The notes: a model not told the origin generated them from the sequence alone. A stretch of DNA of 64,000 bases from Lineus longissimus (GCF_910592395.1 NC_088310.1:2115501-2179500), one strand, 5' to 3'. Counted from the stretch's first letter, positions 25,801 through 39,726 are shown. Program-made: numbers and translations.

Positions 25801-28800
25801 TGTTATGCCTGTTCAAGCTCAGAAGTGCCATTGCCAACAACACAATGAAAAAGTGTTCTCACTTTGTCTTTGTTGATTAACGAGTGTGACGCTGATTGCA
25901 GCAATATTGTGATTCCCTTGGACGGTTTATTACCCTTGATTAATCGTGTGTTAGATGAGGTGGAAAGTGTTATTCAACTGGTTAATTGATCATTTGCTGG
26001 GACGTTGCTGGCAGTTCTCCTGTGAGGACTTTGAATCGGTGTCACGGTTGGCACATGATCAAACAAAATTTCAAGATTTTGTAGCGGTATGGATAAGAAT
26101 ACCTTGGTAGCATTGTTTACAAAATCAACACAAAAACGGTTACAAAATCTGGACATTTTCTTCTGGCCTCTCATACCACTGACTCTTATGTCCTGATTCT
26201 CATTTGATCCTGTATGAAGAAGAGGCAACCAAAACAAAATTTCCTACACGTCAAACACTAAGCTTATTCCTCTCGTAAAACACCCTTGCCAAAGTCACGC
26301 TAATGTATGGTTATTACAGGAACTTGTGAATGAGAGTAAGATGGTACTTGGTACGGCCCTCATGTCCTGTCGGCTCAGTCAAATCAATCACTCTAACAAA
26401 GAAGACATGCACTGAATACCTGATCAATGGGATGGTACAATCATATGGGGAGACAAGGAATCATAGGACACTCCCTGACAGCATTGGAGAGTTGGCTAGG
26501 ATTAGGAAATCGCTATGTGGATTGTCAGTGACCACATGAAAGTAGCAACTAAAAAGGTCTCTGGAACAGGACACGTTGAAGCTTTGTATCCTTTGAACAT
26601 GTTGAAGTAAGTGGGTTGTGCCAAGAGAATTTGGTTACAACTTAAAGACGGAAACTGGGAACCAGAAAGGACAACATTTGGAATGCAATGTGAATCAGGG
26701 TCCCTGCTTAAAGAAGTGATAACAAAGACAGAAGATGACAGGTGACATCGAAAGTTGAGGACAACGAATTTACATGTATGAAAATTTGGGTTGTGGATAA
26801 ACGTAGAAAGCGACAGTATCATACATCTCATAGTGTTTCACATTCTTGTGAAGTCTCTAGCACCTTTTTTTATACCTTGGTTAGCGTGCCCTCCGCAAAG
26901 AGATTAACTCCCGTGAGAGCAAAAAAAAATTTTTTGGAAATTTTTTATTCCACCCTCCTAAGCTTGTCCTTGGATGAAAAAGCACGCTAACCAAGGGATA
27001 AAAAAAGTCTTGCCTTGAACATGGTACAGCAGTTGTTGAGGAAGAGATTAGGTGAGTACAAGGAAACACTAGCTTGAGGGTGTATGATACAGCCATACAT
27101 GAGGGGACACAGAAGGCCAGGGACAGAAAGCCATGACAACAAAGTCTGGCTCACCTGTGTAATATGGCTAAAACAACCGTCCGATTCAAACTCTACAGGC
27201 AGAAGTCAAACTAAAAAGAGAGAAAAGGAAGAGGGAGGGTTACTACTATCAATAAAATGATTTCAAAACTATAATAGTACAAAGTCATTTCATAGACTAT
27301 GTGAGACACAAACTTGGTGGATCTGTGAACAGCATCTTGGAAGTGAATTGTAAATCATGAACCACGATGGGTGCACAGTGAGAGCTTCAGTGAGGCTGTG
27401 TAAGATACTAGAATGCTGGAATAATTACATTCTCTGGGATCATGTGGTACACTCCAAACTATTCAGAAGCAAACAAAAGAAAGAATGGAATCACACTCAA
27501 AGCATGTGGCAAGGAAGAAAAAAAACCAATCAAAATCTGAGAAGAGATTCTTGCAAACACACAAGTCTTTGAATCTTACCCAGTCACAAGTCATATTTAA
27601 ACCCTGAAAAGGGAAGACACAGCTAATAACCAGGAGATTCTAAAAGTTCCACAGTCAACTGAGCGACCACAACAGGAATCCCACATCACGAAACACACAC
27701 ATAGTCATGCGTAGCAATGTTAGCCTAAATGTCAAAGTGACATTGATTTTCTCTGGGCTGCTATGACATGAACATATTGTGTTGGAATCCTTTCATTGAC
27801 GGAAGAATACAAAGGCAGGAAGGAAGAACAACACATGAGCAGGAAGGAGTCAGACACACAGCTTCCTACAGTATGAAGAGGAGATGCAGCACGTAAATGA
27901 TTATCATGTTATACATCAACATAGAGGCTAATCATAAACAGAAGAAGATATCTGAACCCTTAAAAAACATCCGCTTTTTGCGCAGCCTAATTTGCCATCC
28001 TGACATATCATGCCATTCCACTTGATACATATTTACTCGGAAACACGTGTAAGGGGCCCTGTTTGCAAGAGGATGCCTAATTTGCATGCTGACTGCAATT
28101 ACCATGCTTATTTGCATGCTGACATCAAATCTTGCCATGCTCTACACAGTTTAACTTGCATGCTGATTACTTCTGTGGAACCCTCAAAGAATTTGTTTTG
28201 AAGCACTCAGGTACAGACCCTGGTCAGTGAAAAAGTGCAAAAGAAAAATCACCATTATTACTTTCTACAATATTCTTGACCGGGCAACCAGGAAATGATT
28301 GCAGACCAACCCATCCTACAAGTCTAAATCAACATTTGCCACTCTGGGCTGACCATTGGTATGAGAGGCCACGCCGCCCACTGACTGGATACTGCATGCA
28401 AATGGCCTAACAAGCTGATAATGTGATTGTGAATGGAGAAACAATCAATACCCTGTAATGGATGTAGCCTGTACCTAGCCCAGCCACACCGCTATATAGC
28501 CATGTTAGCCATGTATAATTACAGCGGCATAATCAATGGGTTCGGGATGAAAACACATCATCAATATTGCATGCTCTGTTGCAGAGTGTAGAAGAGATTG
28601 GCTGGTGTCAGATGTGAAGGGTCACAGGGGGATTTACGATGCATAGTGGCTACCGAACTTCAACATGCAATCTCTAGTTTTGGCTTTCAAAAGGATTGAT
28701 CATCAATAATACATATTTCAGGGGGCGTAGATCTGGTGGTGTGGTGTTAGGAAACGATGTGTGAAAAAGCCCTTAAAGAAATGACAGAGGCGGGAATGGG

Positions 28801-31800
28801 GGCACATCTAAAGCTTTCCATGGCAACATTTTCTTAATTAATTTCCATTAAAAGTGGGCTCTTTTTCTGAAAACTGGCAAAAGTGCCCCTTTTTCAGTAT
28901 AAACTGCTGTACCCTTTTGAGAAAAATATCATGGCCTGCATCAGCCTAAAATGTTGTAAAACCTTTTTGCTCTTATTCGCACCTAAAACCAAAAACATTT
29001 TTGAACATGAAAATAGGATAACATGCACTTCAAGTGGTATGATCTGATGGGATGAAGAGTTAATATTGGCAAACCCAGGCTGCCGGTCATGATCCCGCCC
29101 ACATAAGTCTCAAGTGATTCCATTTTGCGATGCGAAGATACATGTACCAAGACAGATACCACAAAACATCCCTGACAGAAAACAATGCGACAGTTTATAA
29201 GACATGGTATCCTCTGATTGGAATTGAGGTGTATTTTCATCCAATTGTGCTCATTAGAGAAATGATATTGACAGGAGATGACAGGTCAGAATCTTAATTA
29301 CTGGGTTGGTGATGTCAGAAAATATTCTGCAATCTTGGGAAAGGCAACAAAATAGAAGCAGGATTTGGTATTAACTTCCAAAGGAAAAGAAAGTGGATTA
29401 GGATTGACATACCTGGAGGCGCACACCTGTATTTGGCATGGAAAATCACATATTCCAAGCAAAATCACAATTTTTATGATCCCTAGTCAGATCGCATCCT
29501 ATGATGGCAAATGGCGGCCAAGACTGATGCATTCTGGGGCGCGATCAATAGATGATGTCACTCGTTCGGTAGAGCCGTAGCGATCGCTATACACTCACTA
29601 GCGATCGTATGAACGTACATGCTAGTGAAATGTGGCTTTCTTTGCTAACCGAATATTGATCTTTTTGGCGAATGCTGTTAGCATTGGGTGGCTATGGGGA
29701 CTGGAAGTGAGTGGTCCATGATAGCTTAGCAAAATTTACACAATGTGTGGAGGACAGTTCCAAGTGCATATATATAAAGACTATAAGGTAGCAGTTTCAG
29801 TCTTACAAATGCAGCAAGATCATCCCAATCTGAGGAACCCAACATCCTAAACCAAATAACATCATGTACAACAGCAACACCAATAAACTGCCGTTACTAG
29901 AGAAGACCTGACAGGCTGTCAACTTGGGTAAAATGAAGTGTCTCATTTGGGAGTCAAATGAAGATGAATGTGGTGCCTCATGGGGAATCAACGCAAATGA
30001 AAACACCCTACCTTGAATAAACATTTGTTTAGGAAGGCAGCAGAGGATGAAAGTGGCAGCTACTGCTTTGGGTTTGAACACCGTTTTGCTGTTCCAGGTA
30101 ATTTCTTAGAGTTAGAACCTCAAATGGAACTTGCTACCAAATTTTCACTTCGTTTTGGGTGAGTAACCAGGCTGGATGCACTTCATATGCAGGTCAGCCA
30201 AACAAATTGCAGGATTTCTCAAATGTCTGCCCTATCACTGCATGGTCATGTACTAAACACACCCATTTCCAATTCCAGGGGGTGAAAATGGGTAGATTTT
30301 GGACAGCACAAATGAAGCTTTTCCACCCTGGGGAAATCAACAACCGTGGATGGTTTTCGATGACAGACAACAGACCGTATGGAGTAGACTGCAGAAATTC
30401 CAAGTCTTAATCTTCAACGTGCTATTATCTGAATCTGAACGGGTCTTCTTCCAAATTAGAATACGGTCATTGAGTGAATATATGTCTAAGATAAATCCTA
30501 CCAGAAAAAAGTTAATCCTCTCGAGGCTATATATCACATTGACAACAGTGATTGATCACGCCAATAGTCATCTGAATGAAATGGTTGATGTGTTGGCCGT
30601 ATGACCAGTCACTGGATTGGATACACTACTGTCTTAGAATGGCTTGATAACAGTCACCACTGCCAGTCTGTAGAGTAGCGTTGCAGAGGTTGGAAGTCCA
30701 AGTATCATAATCATAATTGGAGTATGGTGGTGTTACAACAAACCATACTTTCTAAAGGTACCCAGATAGCCAACTTGGCCAGGGCAAATCGTAATGAGTA
30801 ACTGCCAGTAAACCCAAATCTCAAGGTCATTACAACTACATGTACAACCAAAGATTCAGGAATATCCAAGGAGTATGTCATACAGCATTACAGCTGTTAT
30901 TTTCATGCAGGTTTTCATTAAAATTTGGCAACTTCTGCTTGGATTTGAAAGGGCATTGCCAAGGCATCAGCAATGCCATCTGATGGCAGAACTAAGAACT
31001 GAAATCTCTGGCAACTTGAATGAGCTGAAAGGCTTTGCGAGGAAAGGAAACCTACTGATTAGCTGATCTAACGAGTGTTTAATCTCAACGTACAGTGATT
31101 GCATCAACATTACACCTGATTGAGGATTGTCGGTAAACTTGCCGTAGCAAAAGTTAATCAATTTACAGAAGAGGGAATAATTCATCTAAATAATTAGAAG
31201 GATATTGCCCAACATCCTGTAAGAACTGGAGTGAATGCTACAACACGTACAGCTACACACATCCATGTTCATGGAGCCTGATGATGAGCTCACCTATTCG
31301 ATTAAGAGTCTAGTACATGTATTACCGGAACTAGGGTTATTACTGATGGTATTAAAGCAAAGCATCTTCTTCCCAATACTTCATCGAAAATTCTAAGGCA
31401 ATTTTTATAGTGCTCAGGATCATCAGCAAAGACATCATCATATTCTGCAAGACTACTTTATGTGCTTGCTAGTCCTTTACTCAAGCTCAGCCAGCTAACC
31501 TTTCCACGTGCATGATGCACCCAGAATGATCTACTTTTTAATCTAAGATCTAAAAGCGTTTTTGATGTTTTCCCTCTCTGACATTTTGTCAATAAATTGA
31601 TGTCTCGGCAGGCTGAGTCACGGATTATAAGGTCGAGACATGATTACACGCATTTCATCATGTCTTCAATACAGTGCTTGTCAACCTATGGTCTGGCTGA
31701 ACACAGGAACCATGGTTCATTTGTAATCCTACCAGACATGTCAGACCAGATAAATTCTTTTGAAAGACACGTCCGGCATCTTTGATTAGACCTTTATCAA

Positions 31801-34800
31801 CTTCATGGTTTCTTTAGCTGGTTTAGATGGTACGACAAAAGAAAGGTTTCAATATTCTTCTCTAGTATGGAACTACACTTCAAACCATCTCAATTGAGAA
31901 GATGCCATAGTGCTTATAACAGACATCCCTCCTCGATGTGACACTGATCCTGCCGTACCGAGCCAGGTGAAACTGGAGTTGCTTCACAAATAATTGGTGC
32001 ATAACTGTAGAGGCACACAAAACAATGTCTGGTAGGAGGATACTTTCGATGAATGCTGAAGAACAAGCTGAACGTGTACAAAAGGCAACAAGCAATTTTG
32101 CTATCAGAACACTGTTTCTGTCACATGGTGGTTGTACTAGCTTGAGGCAGGCCAAGGAATCACCTCACTTGTGCAAAATTGAGTGAATGACACCACTAAA
32201 GGTCAAAGATATAACCTTCTCTCACACATGCAACTCTGTGCCTGCATTCAATATGATCAACATGGCCAACCAATCTTGACTCCACTCTAATAAACACCAT
32301 CAAGCGAGCTGTAAATCATACATCAGAAATGGCCAGGTTCAAGTCTAGATTGAGCTGGGATCATGTCTCGTGCCAAAAATCAATCGCCCCACTTGAGACT
32401 AATCCTCGACTGCGCACTACCAGCTAGCCTATCATGCATGCTAATGTCAGCCGCTTCTGATAAACTCGGGGCTAAATTGAATCTCAACCAGTGGATTTAT
32501 AATGTCACTTAGAGGAGTCTTGGGGAAGGATGTGAAGAGATCATGGGGGACACGTGGCAAGATGGATAGGGAGCCTGATGGATACAGATAATCCCTTGAA
32601 ACAACTCAGGAGGTGACAGAGAGTGAGTCGCCTCAGCAGGCCAAGAGACAAAGACAACCAAAGGACGAAGACTGAAGAGAAGAGAAGCATTGAAAATGTC
32701 AAATGTCAGTAAATATGCAACCAAAATCATCATCATAGCTATACACAATGTAACTCACCATAAGACATTCAAAACCTCTTCATATCAGCTTTGTGTAAAA
32801 ATCTCCCTTGTTTTCCACAGAACAAGGGCTTTCCAACTCATCTGCAATGATTGGAGTTCTAACCAGATTCAGATAAAACCATGATTTGCTACAAAAGGGT
32901 TGATGTAAAGACAATGTCACCTATTGTTTTCCTTGACACTAATATCCGCAACCTTCCTGACGAGATGGGCTTCGATTATGTTACAAAAGATGAGGGGATC
33001 ACATTGACCAAAGTAGCGACGATACTCTACAGTGTTTTTAGGAAGTCGTTTTGCTGAAGGCAAGCAATGCATTATGATATCGAATGATAACAGTGGGAAG
33101 ACAAAAAGTTCTGCATTTGAAAGAGCAGTTACATTGAATTAATTTGTAGAGGTTGCATCCAGGTTAGTACTGTGCGAATAACAGATATTAATCAAAGATA
33201 ACATGATGGAGATGACCTTTAAGTGTGCAAGCTACGGAAACCCAAGGAAGACCGACACCCACTCCATGACCACCACAGGGCTGATCAACAACAAATCTGG
33301 AGCTAGGCCTTCCTTTCCTTCAGCCCCGAGGGGGATGCAGTGGCAATATGCACTCTATTGAGTGGTCAATATGAAGTTGGTTCTGCTGTCATGAATCAAT
33401 TGACCAACAGATCAACTGAGAGACTGACCAGTCATGGCCACTAAAGACAGTATCCAACTGAAGTGTTGTATAACAACTTATAAAACCTTTAGTGTGATGA
33501 CCATGGAGATGTGCCACATACTACCATATCAGAGGAGAGTTCTAATTGCCTTAGGATTTCAAGTTCTAGCCGAAATGGTTGTCTATGGTCAAGCCTTTAA
33601 GGCAGTCCCACTTGGGCAGTCTAGTGGGGAGCCATCCACTTGTCTGTCTTCGGTGCCATGTACATGTTTGCAGCCTTTTAACAGACAATGAGACATGACA
33701 CTTACGTTGACTAAACTAACAGTACTAACACCATAACGTGATTTCCATCATGACTTCCTGGAGAGTCGATGATGACTGTGCAAAATCAGATTGTGGACGA
33801 TTGATCTGCATCGATAAACCAATAACTACACTGTAGCGTGGTACTGGAACACGCCTTCAAGACATGTACGTTATGACAAGAGGGTTGGAGGCAACTAGTC
33901 ACTGACGGAGCTGCATGACTCGTTGCAGAGAGGCCTGGCCAGATCATGCAGTTAAGAATCACACAGGCATCCTGACAGACAAGACTCAGAGATAACATAA
34001 CATCCAATCTCAGTGTCAATTCACTTGTTCGGAGTCGATATCATGGAAAGCTATTATGCAGCGCAGATGTGGTTGATCAGACTTCACGGCCGAGTGATTA
34101 ATTGATCACTTGATCATCATCAAATTAAAAGACACCATCATCTCGGCGCTTGCTGATATGGCTGGGAGTTTTGCAGCTTGGAGATATTTGCATCCATAGC
34201 TTACCATTGGTATTGACTCATTTTACCTGAGGTCAACAAGAGCAGATGGGCAAATCTGCGCCATCACACCGTTCTGTATCACCATTACTTCCCAAAGGCC
34301 TGGGAACCTGTCTAAAACATGCTTTTGATAGTTGAGGGTTCTCACAGGCTGGTTTTTAACTTCAGTATTGTTCAATGACTCCGTCTAATTCAAATCAATG
34401 AACAGAGTGAAATTTGAAAATCAACATCGTTTCTCAAACCTTTGGAGTGCACACTTGTAAGGCAGCAATAGGCAGAGCCAGATAAACCCCTGTTACAAGT
34501 CATTGCCCCTATACTACATGGAACATTTGCTCAGTCTGTCAATAAGGCAGTGAACCTGAGCTGGATGGAGGAAGGAAGCTATTGAAGGGAAGGAAGCGTC
34601 ATCTTATTTAACGTCGGGTACCTTGTTAATTCAAAGAGCGGAAATGGTGAAGGACGCACAACTAGGTTCCAATTAAGTAGGCTACTAAAACTACTTAAAT
34701 TAAGGTTGTTCAGACTGTTTATCTGAGGAATTTCTTTATGTCAGACTCAAAATCTGTCCATGCCTTTTGTTGGTGTCTGAAATTTGTAAATTCCTTACTC

Positions 34801-37800
34801 TACATGTTGGTCAGAATTTCAGTAATTACGAACATGTGCTACAAGTCCTGTTACAAATTTAGGTCTTTCCAAAGCAGTCTGTATCAAAATCTCTCATCAA
34901 AATTCGAGCAATTTTGTAAGCGAAAGTTACTCTAGTTAGTAGGTCAAAAGAGTCTAGAAAAATGCCCTCTTCTGTCATGCCCTTGCAATGGCAAAAGCAC
35001 AAGCCTTTAGCAATGAACAAGAAGGCTTTGTAAGAAGAAACTGAGAAGTAGTAGGCCTAGAATGTCAGTTGGACAGGTAGTAAACAGTTAGCTTGAATCA
35101 CGGCAAGATATGAAGTACCTAGCAATAATTGGAAAGACGGAAACACAAAGGTGGAATAACATCAAAGGAACGGTGGAAAATTTATACTGATCCATTTCTG
35201 AGCAAAAAAACCGCCACCACTTATTCCTGCACTATAAGCTAGGTATGGTTCACAGCCAGCGTTTTTTAACCGAATATCATCTGCCGACCTGGATGCCTGG
35301 GTTGATCCAATTTTAGTCAATTAAATCAAGAAATACACACAACATCACATTGTGTTGGTTTATGTACCACCAAGGCTCCGAGGCACAAGGCAGAACGTGA
35401 CTTTCCACAATCATGGCTGTATGCTCTCATACATCGCTAAGTTAGGCTTGTGACAATGGCAGCTTCTAGATACTACTCTTTTTGAGACACCACCATATTA
35501 GTATAAGTAGTCATCTAATCTCATTTTAGAGGATACAAAATCTCTTGATGAATATGACCTTTAGCCTTTATAGCCAGTATTTTCACCTCCATTTGATAGA
35601 TTTCAATCTGTGAGACATGCAATCCAATTTCTAGATTGAAAATCTACTTTTCAGAAGAGTTTGATGCCGAGGGAAATATCTCCAGAATCTATGGATGGAA
35701 AGGTGTTTTTTATTCAGTTTGCTGAGAAAATGCAATGATTTGAAATGTGTACCTAGCGAACCACCTGTTTAGATAAAGTGGGAAGAAAGCCTACGCAATT
35801 GTTCCAACTACCACTGCTTGTAATCATTGGCACGTTTACCTATAATTGAGATTTCCGGGTACTCGAACTGATGATCAGGATGCTTACAAAGATCATAAAC
35901 CTTTGAGATGTTTGTTTCCTGTTTCATTTCGTCATGGCAAACAGGATAGAACAGACTACAGGTGATGTGCCTTCTCTGGTCTTACATGTCTGACAGATCA
36001 TACATCGAATCTTAGGGGTGAATGATAGCAGAACTATATTTCAATGGGTTGCAACAATTTTGGGTTTCGTTCAGGACCGAGACAAAGTATTGCACACACT
36101 GGCAGAAGATGAGAGTGTCGTTACAATACAAGCCTTTGCCAAATTTCTAGCTCAGACTCGTTCGTTGTGCTGTTCACAAGCAAGGTCTGATTCCTCTACC
36201 AATGGGAACTGCCAGCAATGCCGCAGGAAACAGTATGGTTTACACAGGCATCAGGTCAGTTAATGGCTAAGCAATTGAAACTGCCCCCAAAGCCTGTGGA
36301 ACATAGGAAACCATGATGATTCCCTGCTGTAATGGAATCAGACCTTTAGACATGTTAGACAATCAAGGAAGAAGGAAAGTGTTTTGTAGGCAGAGATGAT
36401 ACACTTGTGGTAAGCATATGCCAATCATGGTGGCTTCAAAACACTGCATGCATATATCAATAAACTGTCATACCTTGATTCTATTCTAAGGACCAGGGGC
36501 TTGGTGGAAGCGTTGGTGGAGATGGCGGGGAAGAATCGTGTTGATACTGAGAATGAAGTGACAAGCCTGCAGAGAAAAGCATATGGCATGTTACATAATG
36601 ATGATGAGCTAAATATGTGAACAAGCAAGCTTAGTGTAGCTTATAATTCTACAGCCGGTGTACTTGATTCCTCTCATCAATAATTGCAACCCCTCCTGGG
36701 GCTACTGACATAAACTGAGCTCTCGTAATAACAGTAAACCCACATCTAACGCCGACTTAGAATTTATTGTGGTCATGATTGATTCTGCGTAGCACATACC
36801 CACACATTGTCAATTATTCACACAGAAGGCAATAGACAGGGTACACTAATCAATTCCATTGCTCAGTGTTTCCATCTGGTATACAGGGTGAGTCAATAAA
36901 GTACCAAGCCTGTGTTGCAACAAGTTAGAATAGCCAGGCTGGCAGTAGAGGTTTAAGGGCTTTTTGCTGCAGCAAAGCTCCTGTTAGTTACATCAAAACA
37001 TGTCAAACAGTGATCAAATATCCAGTGTGTATTCTTGACTTGAATTGAAGGCAACTCACCTGAGATAACGGTACTTGAGCTATTGGCCAACACTGGTTCA
37101 TCATCGTCACCGAATGCAATCCAATTACATGTATTTGGGGAAGTCGTGGAAGAGCTACGGCCACCAGGAGATGTTGGAAGAGACGATGGCATGATGACTC
37201 TCTTGGGAGACTTGAGGGGCGAGGTCACGTCTGTGATTATGGCACTACGACTGAATAAACCAGTTTCATCAAAGTTCGACCACAAGGTCTCCCCTGGATA
37301 TTTTTTTGGAGACTTTCGGGGGCTTCGTACACGAGCTTCAAATTCCTCACCAGGAAGAATGATTTTGAGTTTATTTACAGGCGAAAGGCTTTCCTTTCTG
37401 TTTACTTTTTTTGATTCTATTGAAATGTAATCCTCATAGGTTGCAATACTGATTGGAGTAGTGCTCCGTGGTCGTGCTATTGGTTTGTTAGCCGTCTGCA
37501 TTTCCCATCTTGCCTGGCGACCACGGAGAACCGCCTGGCTAGAAGTCCTGGTTGGGCTGGTAATACTTTCACAGACTGACATGGTGGGACTGCTACAGAA
37601 ATCACTACTAGAAGAACTATTGGTCCGCTTAAACGACGGTGGGAAGAATTCCTGATTGGTGGAAGTATGCACCGGGTTGGAAGCACTCCTTGAATGCGTA
37701 CATGATTTATGACTTCCAGAATTAATTGGACTTGGAGTCACCTGCTTAAAAACCTTTGTAGAATTACATATCACAGAACACATTTTCTCATCCTCAACAT

Positions 37801-38116
37801 CATTCTCTTTTACACAGTTATTATTGGATTTATCTTTTTCAGATTTTGCACAATTTGTTTTATTGCTCGTCTTGAGATCTGAGTCATCACCAACTCCTCC
37901 ATCACAACCATGAAGAAATTCAGCTGTAAACCAATCAGAATTGTCGAAACATCCAGCATCCGGTGATGCAGAGTTGATAGTGGCACCAGCATGGTTAATT
38001 CCCGTTTCTGAATGAGCATGATTGTACTTGCTGTCCACAGCACCAACTTCCTCCTCACCATCCAAGCTGTCGAAGTCCTCGCCCACCGCTAGGGGGGCCA
38101 CGATCATCCCCGCCAT
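19862..38116 (-). CDS. Stonin, endocytic adaptor with NPF motifs and mu-homology domain
   Basis: Exons 38116-37060, 24718-21077 and 20157-19862 join in phase (1, then 1) to 1,664 residues. Stonins sort synaptic-vesicle proteins such as synaptotagmin for clathrin-mediated endocytosis and bind EH-domain proteins and AP-2. The ATG at 38116 opens exon 1. Its end, NWIAFGDDDEP, resembles the WVTFDDDP start of vertebrate stonin-1, which supports the join across a 12.3-kb intron. Exon 2 holds the acidic serine-rich part with NPF motifs near residues 789, 947, 966 and 1099 and DPF near 731 and 1029. It also holds the stonin homology domain (about 1150-1290, AGWHLMIRQP) and the mu-homology domain from about 1320. 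The last exon completes that domain (SCHLDLGPHDEIPE, YQVEM). At 1,664 residues it is longer than vertebrate stonins (about 700-900), mostly N-terminally. The exon 2-3 call is firm; the exon 1 join is likely. An alternative start is the ATG at 24692 (MSGGLLEDF). Confidence 0.88.
26864..27007. mobile_element. 144-bp MITE-like element with about 25-bp terminal inverted repeats
   Basis: The left end CTTTTTTTATACCTTGGTTA continuing GCGTGC is mirrored by the right end GCACGCTAACCAAGGGATAA continuing AAAAAG, with only one or two differences. The short AT-rich interior holds an A/T block and no frame. It is a non-autonomous DNA element of unknown superfamily. Confidence 0.7.
28073..28170. repeat. Short direct repeats of TTTGCATGCTGAC
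   Basis: ATTTGCATGCTGAC occurs twice and ACTTGCATGCTGATT once within 100 bp, with related degenerate units just upstream. The core contains the octamer ATTTGCAT recognised by POU factors; any regulatory role is only a possibility. Confidence 0.45.
33536..33602. mobile_element. Foldback repeat family fragment, copy 3
   Basis: AGTTCTAATTGCCTTAGGAT followed by TTCAAGTTCTAGCCGAAATGG and TGGTCAAGCCTTTAA is close to the reverse complement of the left arm and flank of copy 1 (10083-10150). Only one end is present, so it is a solo arm inside the stonin intron. Confidence 0.65.
36474..36566 (-). other. Possible 93-bp cassette exon in the stonin intron
   Basis: On the minus strand a strong acceptor (GCTTTTCTCTGCAG) and a good donor (CAAG|GTATGA) bound exactly 93 bp, 31 codons. 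Joined after stonin exon 1 in phase 1 it reads SLHSQYQHDSSPPSPPTLPP and then meets TAG before its end. It would therefore give a truncated protein or mark the transcript for decay. It has no support beyond splice consensus and base composition. Confidence 0.3.
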
Positions 38117-39726
38117 TTGGTAAGTTTACCTCATCACAACCAACACTTCAAAGGGCACCTGAAAACGAGGACATTATTAAAGGCGGGCTTCAGATGATTC
38201 CCACGGCTTTATGGCGCAGTGTCTTTTAGGAACATCATAGCAACAGTTAAGTGCCAGGTGGGGATAGATGACAGACACGGGTGAACTCATGTCAAAATTA
38301 ACGACTCTTTGTCAGCTCAGGGCAACTAAAAGGGCAAAACATAACTCAGGCCAATGCATGGATATGATTGAAACTGTTCACTTAATCACTATAGGCCTAG
38401 GCCAGTTTGTAGCCAGTAGGACCTGTTCGTCAACAACACAGTAGGCCTATCTATGTGCACATCAGCCTCTCACTGCACTGTAGTGTAGAGCACAGTAGGC
38501 CTACCGATGCAGAGCCAGTGTCAGTCAAAATCAGCTGAAACAACAGTGATAATTCAACCAGAATCTTGAGGTCATCAGGTGATTTACCTACCATGTCATC
38601 AAATCTAGCAAACTGTTAAGGATGATGTACACAATAAACTACATCAACAACAAGATGAACTCCGAAACCATGGCAATAACACAGTTATTCAGACAAAAAT
38701 ATGATGAGATTCCGTTTCCAAATGTAATGCAGTGCGCTAGCGACACCTATCCACAAATTAAGGAACCTCTTAATTGGGTCAAAAAACTTCAATAAACAAA
38801 AGCAGCGTTCCTAGACTGATATTTTTATGATACTTTACGAATACAAGAAAGACTTATTTCAGTATATAATGAAATTAACTGCAACATGTAATATGCATTA
38901 TTTACTGTCTAAAATTGGATTTCGCTTTGCAACCCCGGTGCCGGAGAGTCTTGCGGGTAGTCTTGCTAGTCTTCGGAGAGTGGGTTAAGCTAAAATAGAG
39001 ACTCGGTCATTGGAGCGAAGGTACGGATAACCGAGCTGTCAAAATCGAATCAAGAGAACAATGGGGAAAAATTGAGACAATAGAAGCGATATGCCCTTTA
39101 GTTAACACCTGTACAGAATCTGTTAAATGTGGCACCTGAGCGTCTTTACAGTAACCAAAACCCGGTAACCAGACGTTCTGAATATTCCACCTTTTACTAT
39201 TACCCTATTTGGGTACCATATAAACGTGTAAACAATATGGAAGCTAATTGCAAGGAACTTCATAAAAATCCCACTATACAGTCACCTAAACCGGTAGTGA
39301 TATCGTAGTTCCTTTCATGTGATGTGTTAAATGTTAGTCAGGACGACGATGATGCCACTCCGTAAGCCTTCCTGGTAAGTGAATCTCTACTCTATGAATA
39401 TGAGACTACTTTGTAGATATTTATCCATATTTGTCTTGACTTCACTTTCTTCATCTAGCTGGACTGTGACCGTGCAGTGTCAGCAGTGACATGAAATAAA
39501 TGTTTCTTCCCAGATCCTCTGTGTTGTCTAGATTGGCTTAACTTATGGCCCGTTGAAGACGTCTTCACTCTGTGGTGTGTCCTATGTTCCGTCTTCACTC
39601 TGCCCAGTTGGCAACCCACCAGTCTTTGGATGTGACTGGGTTGGGGCTAGTTGAGCCACTGAGTGGGCCTCAGCCGCGTTTGAATTGAGTATGGAAGATT
39701 GATAGTAAACTATTTGCTTATTTCAG
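38117..39726. other. Divergent promoter region between stonin and the death domain gene
   Basis: The two start codons, on opposite strands, are about 1.7 kb apart. On the plus strand a donor (CCTG|GTAAGT after 39374) and an acceptor (TTATTTCAG before 39727) suggest a non-coding first exon of the death domain gene. Joined, they place a short upstream frame ATGATGCCACTCCGTAAGCC closing at TGA across the junction. No clear TATA box is seen. Confidence 0.45.

Larger units (their letters stand above)
24719..37059. other. 12.3-kb first intron of stonin
   Basis: It lies between the donor after exon 1 (TCAG|GTGAGTTG) and the acceptor before exon 2 (CTTCTCTTTGCAG). I recognise no other gene inside on either strand. 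It contains a TIR element at 26864-27007, octamer-like direct repeats near 28.07-28.17 kb, a foldback repeat fragment at 33536-33602 and a possible 93-bp cassette exon at 36474-36566. Confidence 0.55.
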
